Positions 6,664 through 12,392 of a stretch of DNA of 12,392 nt are shown piece by piece. The notes under the pieces were generated by a model. It searched no databases. It saw nothing but the letters and a program-made list of their open reading frames with translations, and had not been told where the DNA came from. Position numbers and translations under genes: made by a program. This DNA is from JAJDIA01 sp031555505. Its GTDB lineage: Bacteria > Bacteroidota > Bacteroidia > Bacteroidales > Tannerellaceae. The stretch's first letter is position 1. Each line of letters opens with the position of its first letter. The stretch spans positions 1-12,392 of the forward strand of contig JAVBUH010000064.1 of the NCBI GenBank assembly GCA_031555505.1. Direction: 5' to 3'.

Positions 6664-9057
6664 ATGGGAACAGTATCTTTTAAAATGATTTTCCGGAACT
6701 GGCGACGAAACAAAACGTTCGCCGTCATTTCCATTCTCAGCCTGGCGGTTGGTATTGCCTGTATCAACCTGTTGGCGGCTTTTGTGGTCCATGAGTATAA
6801 TGTAGAGATAGGCAATCCGAACCGAGATCGGATATACATACTGGAATATCCAATACCAGAGGCTCCTCCTGAACTTAAATTTTCACCTGGCGCCAGTATG
6901 TTCGCCCAGATCACTTCACAGGTGCCCGACATCGAATATCATACACAGGTGAGCGAAGAATACTACGCCACCTATTGCCAGACAAGCGAGCATGTGTTCA
7001 CAGACTTCATGCTACTGAAAACCGACAGTGGCTTCCCCCGCGTATTCCCACAGGAAATGCTCGCCGGGAATCTGGACGAAGTACTGCGCTCGCCCGGTCA
7101 GATAGCCATCACGGAATCATTTGCCCGGCGGCTGTTCGGCAGAGATGATCCAATGGGGAAACCTCTTCAGCTATTTTTTGAAAACGCTGATTTGGAAGTC
7201 CAACCCGGGCTCCTCACTTATACGATTGGTGCCGTGCTGAAAGACCGTCCACAGGCGGCACTTTTGTTTGATCTGCTGATGATGAGCGATGGTAACATCT
7301 CAGGTGGGCTACTTTCATTTATAACAATCCCTAAAAAGATCAATCCAAGGGAATTGGAGAAGAAAATAAATTGCCTGCAGGTAAAAAACAGAAGAGGGGA
7401 TGTAGCTGTGTTCAATCTGACCGATCTGACTACTACCTGCTTCATCGCGGCAGACAGAGGTGCCTCGTTCCTGTCCGTGCGGCAGACCGGTCTGCTTCAG
7501 ATCGCGCTGTTGTCGGCGTTGTTCATGCTGATCACAGCCTGTATCAACTATGTCAACCTCAACTTCTCACGGATTGTGCAACAGCTACACTCCATCCAGG
7601 TGCAACGAATGATGGGAGCAGATAAAGGAGGCATCACCCAGCAACTGTTTGCCGACACCTTTGCGATGGTACTGATAGCCTTCCTGTTATCGTTGCTCAT
7701 ACAGCACGACCTGTTGCCTGTATTCAACAATATCCTGTCAGTCCACATGAAAGGCTCTTTCCTCTACAGCAATCAGGTGATTCCAGTCACGCTGGGGGTT
7801 ACATTGCTGCTGGCCGTGATATCGGCAGCGTATATCAGCCACAAACTCAACCGGTTGTCATTGAGTGAATACAAGCAGTTCTACACCGGAAAAGGCAAAC
7901 AACGGATCATCACAATCCTGGCTGTGATCCAGTTTGCGATCGCCATCGGGTTGTTTACTGCTACGCTGTCGGTCCGGCAACAGATCACCTTGCTGAAAGA
8001 CAAGATAGCCAGCCAAACCTATCTGTACGTCTTAGGCAACAATGATCCTGAAACCCCTATACCTCCACTCATGGAACGGATTCGAAACCTGCCAGGAATA
8101 GCAGCCCTATCAATAGGGAACAATTCGGCCCTGCCCACACATACCTGGATTACTTCCCAGGCTGATTTGAAGCCGGGTGAAAAACGGCGCTTTGTGAGTG
8201 TTAACTTTGGCGATGAAGGGATGATTGAAACCCTCAACCTGCGCCAAATAGCCGGTATCCCATGGGAAGAAGCTATTAAAACATATTCAAATCCAGTATT
8301 CGTGCATGAAAGTTATGCCAAGTCCGTATATCCACCCAACGAACCATATCCCATCGGACATCTCCTGCAGGAATACGACAATATATTTACAACCTCCTAC
8401 AAGAGTCCCGGAGGAATGGTAGATTCCACTGCGATATTGGCCGGTGTGGTAGAAGACTTCTTCAGCAGCTCCCTCGACTCATATTCGTATGCAGGCATTC
8501 TGGCCTATCAACGTGACGGTAACCGCTACCTACAAATACGCCTGCATCCGGCTACCGCCGCAACTACGCTCAACCAAATCAGGAGCGAGTGGGAGAAACT
8601 CTATCCGGGGAAATATCTTGAAATCACCTCTATGTATACGTATATACTGGATAGGAATAAGCCAACCACCCGCATGTCGGATCTGTTGATGATGTATTCC
8701 CTGATCAGTATCTTCCTCACCTGCTTCGGTTTGTTCGGTATGACATTCTACAGCACCGAACAGCGCACCAAGGAGATCGGTATCCGGAAAGTAAACGGCA
8801 GCACCACCGTACAGATCATGTGGATGTTCATCCGCCGGTTTATCTGCTGGATCGGGATTGCTTTCGCAATCTCCATCCCCGTCACCTGGTATCTGATGAG
8901 CCATTGGCTGGAATCGTTTGTCTACCGGCAGGACATGACATTCGGCATTTGCCTCCTGGCCGGGCTGATCGTGCTCGGCATCACCCTGCTCACTGTGAGT
9001 TGGCATAGCTATAAAGCGGCCTCCGGAAATCCGGTGAACGCGTTACGAAGTGAGTGA
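6664..9057 (+). CDS. FtsX/MacB-type ABC transporter permease, paralogue 2
   Basis: This 797-residue paralogue of the preceding gene has the same eight-helix, two-periplasmic-domain plan. The N-terminus (FKMIFRNWRRNKTFAVIS) and C-terminus (SYKAASGNPVNALRSE) are nearly the same as in paralogue 1, while the periplasmic segments differ clearly. It lacks its own palindrome or promoter cassette, and the 42-bp gap suggests cotranscription with paralogue 1. A stretch coding the last helices (8764-8999) is almost identical in DNA to 6328-6563, although the flanks have diverged, pointing to gene conversion. The two may form a heteromeric permease, which is an inference from the pairing. It converges on the ORF6N gene downstream. 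Confidence 0.93.
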   Translation: MGTVSFKMIFRNWRRNKTFAVISILSLAVGIACINLLAAFVVHEYNVEIGNPNRDRIYILEYPIPEAPPELKFSPGASMFAQITSQVPDIEYHTQVSEEYYATYCQTSEHVFTDFMLLKTDSGFPRVFPQEMLAGNLDEVLRSPGQIAITESFARRLFGRDDPMGKPLQLFFENADLEVQPGLLTYTIGAVLKDRPQAALLFDLLMMSDGNISGGLLSFITIPKKINPRELEKKINCLQVKNRRGDVAVFNLTDLTTTCFIAADRGASFLSVRQTGLLQIALLSALFMLITACINYVNLNFSRIVQQLHSIQVQRMMGADKGGITQQLFADTFAMVLIAFLLSLLIQHDLLPVFNNILSVHMKGSFLYSNQVIPVTLGVTLLLAVISAAYISHKLNRLSLSEYKQFYTGKGKQRIITILAVIQFAIAIGLFTATLSVRQQITLLKDKIASQTYLYVLGNNDPETPIPPLMERIRNLPGIAALSIGNNSALPTHTWITSQADLKPGEKRRFVSVNFGDEGMIETLNLRQIAGIPWEEAIKTYSNPVFVHESYAKSVYPPNEPYPIGHLLQEYDNIFTTSYKSPGGMVDSTAILAGVVEDFFSSSLDSYSYAGILAYQRDGNRYLQIRLHPATAATTLNQIRSEWEKLYPGKYLEITSMYTYILDRNKPTTRMSDLLMMYSLISIFLTCFGLFGMTFYSTEQRTKEIGIRKVNGSTTVQIMWMFIRRFICWIGIAFAISIPVTWYLMSHWLESFVYRQDMTFGICLLAGLIVLGITLLTVSWHSYKAASGNPVNALRSE

Positions 9058-9093
9058 GGTTACAGGCTTGATTCTGGGTACCGGACTTGCACC

Positions 9094-9690
9094 TTATTCC
9101 TCAGGCAAGTCTACCGGATGGCTTTTGTATTGTGAGGATGTATATCCGATGGGGCGACGAGGTTGGTTTGTTTCCTTCTGTTTGACAGCCAGTTCGGCCA
9201 AAGCCAAATAAATATCGTCAAACTCTTTCTGGGTATCCTCTGAAAGATCGTTGATTGCAGCGAGTGTTTCCTCGCCTCCTTTTTCCAGTGCTTTGATGCG
9301 ATCCAGTATGGCCGTAATCGGGTCATTTTCTTTGGCAGCAACCAGTATGTTACGCACAGCAACAAAAGCACGCATAATGCTGATGTTTACGGCTATGGCT
9401 ACGTCACTATTTAGTAATCCGGATAACATGGCTACTCCCTGTTCCGTAAATGCGTAGGGTAGTTTTCGAGTACCGCCCCAACTTGATGTCACAATTTGTG
9501 ATTTCAAGTTGCTGAACTCTTCATTCGTAAGTTGGAACATGAAGTCAGAAGGAAACCTTTTCGTGTTGCGTTTTACCGACTGGTTTAAAACCCTTGTTTC
9601 CACTTGGTACATCCCGGCGAGGTCTATGTCTAACATCACTCTTTGTCCTCTGACCTCATAAATCTTACTTTGTATCAGTTGTAGTTCCAT
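9094..9690 (-). CDS. ORF6N-domain protein 1
   Basis: This is a 198-residue protein. Residues about 5-92 match the ORF6N domain, a putative DNA-binding domain first known from phage regulators and common in Bacteroidota genomes. Visible hallmarks are YEVRGQRVMLDIDLAGMY, the RFPSDFMFQLT region, TSSWGGTRKLPYAFTEQGVAML and IMRAFVAVR. The rest is predicted helical (about 115-170) and ends in RRPIGYTSSQYKSHPVDLPEE. The second copy at 10418-11047 has the same plan, and the first 32 coding bases of the two are identical. It is oriented against the permeases and lies just upstream of the palindrome at 9768. Its function is not known, and a phage or accessory origin is plausible. Confidence 0.88.
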   Translation of the reverse strand: MELQLIQSKIYEVRGQRVMLDIDLAGMYQVETRVLNQSVKRNTKRFPSDFMFQLTNEEFSNLKSQIVTSSWGGTRKLPYAFTEQGVAMLSGLLNSDVAIAVNISIMRAFVAVRNILVAAKENDPITAILDRIKALEKGGEETLAAINDLSEDTQKEFDDIYLALAELAVKQKETNQPRRPIGYTSSQYKSHPVDLPEE

Positions 9691-9728
9691 TTTTTTCCCA
9701 TAGTTTGAGTTTCAGATATTATCCGGCA

Positions 9729-9736
9729 CAAAAGTA
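9729..9736 (-). promoter_or_regulatory. Candidate -7 element for ORF6N gene 1
   Basis: The minus strand reads TACTTTTG, matching TAnnTTTG, 38 bp upstream of the ATG at 9690. The aligned upstream region of ORF6N gene 2 carries the near match TATTTTTA at 10372-10379 at the same distance. Both leaders also share GAAACTCAA. No clear -33 box is seen. Confidence 0.4.
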
Positions 9737-9767
9737 AGAAAATCCGATAAAAAAGGTTGGGCAAGCT

Positions 9768-9782
9768 GTCCAATAATTGGAC
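9768..9782. promoter_or_regulatory. Operator-like palindrome, copy 2 (perfect)
   Basis: GTCCAATAATTGGAC is a perfect palindrome, with arms GTCCAAT and ATTGGAC around a central A. It starts 52 bp upstream of the TTGC box of the following promoter. It is the best copy of the three and defines the motif. Confidence 0.75.
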
Positions 9783-9819
9783 GCTATTCTACCGTTCCGC
9801 ATAATTTAACGATCCTTTC

Positions 9820-9850
9820 TTGCCCATACAATTCAGACTTCATAGCTTTG
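9820..9850 (+). promoter_or_regulatory. Sigma70-type promoter of the permease remnant
   Basis: TTGC at 9820-9823, 19 bp, then TAGCTTTG at 9843-9850 has the same boxes and spacing as in front of permease 1. It is intact although the gene behind it (9872-10250) is broken. It could now drive a short transcript or read through toward ORF6N gene 2. Confidence 0.7.
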
Positions 9851-9871
9851 AGAAGATCAAGCCTGAAAAAC

Positions 9872-10250
9872 ATGAAATCAATTTCTTTCAAAATGATCTT
9901 CCGGAACTGGCGGCGCAACAAAACGTTCGCCCTCATCTCCATCCTCAGCCTGGCGATCGGTATTGCCTGTACCAACCTGTTAACTGATGGGTGCCTCCCG
10001 GACAGATATCAATAGGCAATTGTTTTTTGACATCTTCTTTGCGGTACTGATCGCTTTCGTGATCGCCACGCCCATCACTTGGTATCTGATGAACCGTTGG
10101 CTCCAATCGTTTGTCTACCGGCAGGAGATGACGGTCGGTATTTACCTGTTGGCGGGATTGACCGTCGTCCTCATCACCCTTTTTACCGTAAGCTGGCACA
10201 GCTACAAGGCGGCCTCGGCCAATCCGGTGAAGGCGCTCAGAAGTGAGTAA
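9872..10250 (+). pseudogene. FtsX/MacB-type permease remnant with two internal deletions
   Basis: The ATG at 9872 starts an N-terminus like those of the intact permeases (FKMIFRNWRRNKTFALIS to ACTNLL). Near 9980-9986 the sequence jumps to a part homologous to the middle of the permease (MGASRTDINRQLFFDIFFAVLIAF, like paralogue 1 around residues 323-347), in another frame. The original frame therefore stops after ten codons at about 10015. Around 10050-10058 (ATCGCTTTC) it jumps again to the C-terminal region (TPITWYLMNRWLQSFVYRQ) and ends properly at ALRSE. About 80% of an 800-codon gene is missing. Translation from 9987 would give an 87-residue membrane peptide, but nothing indicates that it is made. 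Confidence 0.88.
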
Positions 10251-10417
10251 AACCCGTCCATCCCATGCTTGAATACAGTAAGATAGAGCTTTCAAGGTTC
10301 CAATTTGGCATCTTGAACAAAGGACAGCCTATTTTCCTGAAAATAAAGAATGATACATAAAATCTTTCACTTATTTTTACGCCGAATTATATCCGAAACT
10401 CAATCTATAGAAAAGAG
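10251..10417 (+). promoter_or_regulatory. Leader of ORF6N gene 2
   Basis: This is a 167-bp AT-rich gap. Its last 50 bases align with the upstream region of ORF6N gene 1, including GAAACTCAA and a -7-like TATTTTTA (10372-10379, one mismatch to TAnnTTTG). A weak inverted repeat TTCAAG/CTTGAA lies at 10291-10296 and 10312-10317. No copy of the GTCCAAT palindrome is present. Confidence 0.35.
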
Positions 10418-11047
10418 ATGGAACTACAACTGATACAAAGTAAGATTTACGAGATAAGAGGCCAAAAGGTAATGCTTGATTTTGATCTGGCGGTTATGTA
10501 CGGCATTGAAAACAAGAATCTGAAACGAGCTGTAAAGCGCAATATAGAACGTTTTGAAGGTGAGGACTTCATGTTTGAGTTGACCCGTGAAGAATTTGAA
10601 CATTTGAGGTGCAAAATTGGCACCTCAAGTTGGGGTGGAACTCGTTACCATCCTTTCGCTTTTGGCGAATTAGGAGTGGCCATGGTTAGTAGCATACTCA
10701 ATTCCAGAACTGCCATCGAAATAAATCGTGCCATCATGCGCGCCTTTGTTGCAGTGCGCCAACTAATACTCAACCCTCCGGTCAACGAAGTGAAAGAGTT
10801 ACAAAATGAAGTAAAGGAACTGAAACAGTACCTTGAAGAAGTATTTGCCGACTACAACGATATCAATGAAGATACCCGGATGCAACTCGAACTGATCAAC
10901 GAAGCCCTAGCTGAACTACACACCAAAAGTAGCCCCATAAACAAACCCAGGTTACCTATTGGCTACACTTCTTCCCGGTACAAAAGCAGCCATACAGACT
11001 TACCCGGAGAACAAAACCTCATCCCAACAGATTGTCCAATTATTTGA
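10418..11047 (+). CDS. ORF6N-domain protein 2
   Basis: This is a 209-residue paralogue of the protein at 9094-9690. The ORF6N domain occupies about residues 5-95, with YEIRGQKVMLDFDLAVMY, FEGEDFMFELTREEFEHL, GTSSWGGTRYHPFAFGELG and IMRAFVAVRQ. It is followed by a charged coiled-coil stretch (VNEVKELQNEVKELKQYLEE) that the other copy does not have in this form. The shared tail RLPIGYTSSRYKSSHTDLPGE is followed by eleven extra residues, QNLIPTDCPII. The last of these are encoded by the GTCCAAT palindrome at 11034, so the stop codon lies inside the operator of the next permease unit. A DNA-binding role is inferred from the domain; the biological role is unknown. Confidence 0.88.
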   Translation: MELQLIQSKIYEIRGQKVMLDFDLAVMYGIENKNLKRAVKRNIERFEGEDFMFELTREEFEHLRCKIGTSSWGGTRYHPFAFGELGVAMVSSILNSRTAIEINRAIMRAFVAVRQLILNPPVNEVKELQNEVKELKQYLEEVFADYNDINEDTRMQLELINEALAELHTKSSPINKPRLPIGYTSSRYKSSHTDLPGEQNLIPTDCPII

Positions 11048-11048
11048 C
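11034..11048. promoter_or_regulatory. Operator-like palindrome, copy 3, overlapping ORF6N 2 stop
   Basis: GTCCAATTATTTGAC has one mismatch in the right arm and starts 52 bp before the TTGG box of its promoter. It overlaps the last codons and the TGA of the preceding ORF6N gene. Confidence 0.68.
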
Positions 11049-11085
11049 GTTTTTCACCAGATTCGGTAAATATGTGTGGTTTTCG

Positions 11086-11116
11086 TTGGTAGAATAGGAA
11101 GGGCTGTTTAGCTTTG
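11086..11116 (+). promoter_or_regulatory. Sigma70-type promoter of permease unit 3
   Basis: TTGG at 11086-11089, 19 bp, then TAGCTTTG at 11109-11116 is the third copy of the same promoter. It precedes the 46-codon fusion and, 27 bp after that, the permease at 11310, which it could transcribe. Confidence 0.72.
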
Positions 11117-11141
11117 GGAAAGAAGAAACGGCACTACGATT

Positions 11142-11282
11142 ATGGGCACAATCTCCTTCAAAATGATCTTCCGGAGTTGGTGGCGAAACAAGACGTTCGC
11201 CCTCATCACCCTCTTCACCGTCAGTTGGCACAGCTACAAGGCGGCATCGGCCAATCCGGTGAAGGCGCTGCGGAGTGAATAA
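11142..11282 (+). pseudogene. 46-codon permease remnant, in-frame N-/C-terminal fusion
   Basis: The reading frame starts MGTISFKMIFRSWWRNK like the N-terminus of the intact permeases. After residue 21 it passes directly into the last 25 residues of the family (ITLFTVSWHSYKAASANP to ALRSE) and ends in TAA. Everything between, about 750 codons, is gone. The junction lies at CCTCATC (11201-11207), a sequence that occurs in the sibling copy both near the start (9930s) and near the end (10170s). That indicates deletion between short direct repeats. Because frame, start and stop are kept, a 46-residue peptide with one short hydrophobic stretch could be made, but it is more likely an inert leftover. 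Retention of the promoter may serve the next gene. Confidence 0.85.
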
Positions 11283-11309
11283 ACCAACACAATATAAAAT
11301 ATACTCGCT

Positions 11310-12392
11310 ATGTTTACGCATTATTTAAAAATAGCTTTCCGCAATATGTGGAAATGCAAAACACAGTCGCTCACGGGTATTTTCGGACTGGCATTCGGGC
11401 TTGCCTGTTTTGTCCCTGCACTTTACTGGTTTCGCTATGAAACTTCATATGATAATTTTTATGAACAATCAGATGATTATTTTCATGAAAAGGCAGAAGA
11501 TTATTTTTACCCCGATGCAGACAAAATTTACCGGGTTTATTCTGTAGATAAACAATCGGGAAAAGTAAACGAACTGGTTTCAGGTATTTTAGAAAGGAAA
11601 TTACATGAACAGTTTCCGACCATGCAGTCTTCTACGGTTTTTTTTATAGAAAAAGATCGTTGCAGTTCTAATGAAACATCAAATGTGCAAATACATACGG
11701 TTTTTGCAGATAGTACTTTTCTGAATGTTTTCCCTCAAACAATTATTAGTGGTGACACACAGAACCCCTTGCAGATTTTAAACAATATTATTCTTACAGA
11801 ATCTGCAGCAATTGGCCTGTTTGGAGATGTTGAAAAAGCGATCGGACAGACAATAAGAAGTACGTTATACACCAAATTTTCACCATACACGGTTACTGCC
11901 GTGATGAAGGATCCTCCGCCTAATACGATTATATCTTTTGATGCCATCCTTTGTCATGAACAGTTAACACTACAAAAATCTTTTGTAGAAAGATCTATAG
12001 AGCAAATATGGACATTAGCAAGCTTGTCGATGTATGTGAAGCTTCCTTCAGAGACTAATGTCAATGAGTTAGTAAAAGATCTCAACAATTTCGCATCAGA
12101 GTTGAATACGAAAGCCCATATGGAGTTGCAGATGATGCGCATAAGCAATGTACGCCACCATTTAACCGCAGATGTACCATTCACATTAAACTTCATACAT
12201 ATACTTTTTGTATGCGGATTATTGTTGTTATTGTGTTCACTTTACAATTTCCTAAATTTATATCTTGACCTTTTCCGCCAACGCAACCGCGAGTTATGTT
12301 TACGTACAGTACATGGAGCTTCACAGCTTCAACTTATTCAGCAAATGATGATTGAACTGGCTTGTGCTATTGTCCTGGCGCTATTACTTGCC
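11310..12392 (+). CDS. FtsX/MacB-type permease, distant paralogue, partial
   Basis: This frame is open to the window edge (361 codons seen). The N-terminus MFTHYLKIAFRNMWKCK is followed by a membrane helix (about 21-41) and a MacB-like periplasmic domain. A hydrophobic helix lies near 295-315 and another begins at the edge. FRQRNRELCLRTVHGAS marks the FtsX core. It belongs to the same superfamily as the upstream permeases but shares little close sequence. It is visibly more AT-rich, so it has a separate history. Residues 48-70 contain three degenerate copies of an acidic-aromatic unit (DNFY, DDYF, EDYF), an apparent expansion before PDADKIYRVY. It follows the 46-codon remnant by 27 bp and is probably transcribed from the promoter at 11086-11116. 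Confidence 0.9.
   Translation, partial: MFTHYLKIAFRNMWKCKTQSLTGIFGLAFGLACFVPALYWFRYETSYDNFYEQSDDYFHEKAEDYFYPDADKIYRVYSVDKQSGKVNELVSGILERKLHEQFPTMQSSTVFFIEKDRCSSNETSNVQIHTVFADSTFLNVFPQTIISGDTQNPLQILNNIILTESAAIGLFGDVEKAIGQTIRSTLYTKFSPYTVTAVMKDPPPNTIISFDAILCHEQLTLQKSFVERSIEQIWTLASLSMYVKLPSETNVNELVKDLNNFASELNTKAHMELQMMRISNVRHHLTADVPFTLNFIHILFVCGLLLLLCSLYNFLNLYLDLFRQRNRELCLRTVHGASQLQLIQQMMIELACAIVLALLLA
11451..11519 (+). repeat. Degenerate 21-24-bp tandem repeat inside permease
   Basis: Three consecutive in-frame units (11451-11471, 11472-11495, 11496-11519) each begin GA(T/A) and contain an ATT/TTT core. They encode DNFYEQS, DDYFHEKA and EDYFYPDA. They lie just outside the first membrane helix of the permease and look like a local duplication that has since diverged. 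Confidence 0.5.

Noticed and set aside
5984..6792. Long open frames opposite the permeases (for example 6043-6792 and 8530-9006 on the minus strand)
   Set aside because: They mirror each other in both paralogues as shadows of conserved codons, have no recognisable domain, and overlap well-supported genes.
10299..10308. CCAATTTGG as a fourth operator copy
   Set aside because: It lacks the outer GT/AC bases and has different half-site spacing, and no TTG-N19-TAGCTTTG promoter follows.

Overview
The window looks like a piece of a Bacteroidota chromosome, most likely Bacteroidales. The evidence is promoters of the TTG-N19/20-TAnnTTTG type, AT-rich leaders with weak Shine-Dalgarno sequences, two ORF6N-domain genes, and repeated long permeases of the FtsX/MacB_PCD type. 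No rRNA, tRNA, integrase, transposase or cas gene was found.

Left part (1-4001). Positions 1-363 hold no gene but carry three small hairpins and a four-unit, roughly 33-bp tandem repeat that folds on itself. Next comes a minus-strand sensor histidine kinase broken by a frameshift near 900-915. A divergent plus-strand gene follows, for a membrane-anchored protein with a C-terminal LuxR-like helix-turn-helix. It converges, with overlapping stop codons, on a minus-strand outer-membrane beta-barrel protein. Upstream of that lies an unusual response regulator with an intact receiver and Fis-type helix-turn-helix but without the AAA+ ATPase core of NtrC-type activators.

Right part (4002-12392). 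Divergent from the regulator is a family of large FtsX/MacB-type permeases. Two are intact and adjacent (4219-6621 and 6664-9057). A third is reduced to a frameshifted remnant (9872-10250), a fourth to a 46-codon N-terminus/C-terminus fusion (11142-11282), and a more distant, more AT-rich member (11310 onward) runs off the window. Two ORF6N genes in divergent orientation sit between the permease units. No ABC ATPase is in the window.

How the parts fit. In front of three permease units (4081, 9768, 11034) the same cassette recurs: a palindrome GTCCAAT-N-ATTGGAC, then 52-53 bp from its start a TTG(G/C), then exactly 19 bp and TAGCTTTG. These are sigma70-like Bacteroidota promoters, not sigma54 promoters, which agrees with a regulator that cannot remodel sigma54. 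The inference is that the histidine kinase (two membrane helices and almost no external loop) and the ATPase-less regulator control a permease regulon through this palindrome. The permease coding regions have decayed by internal deletion while the control cassettes survived.
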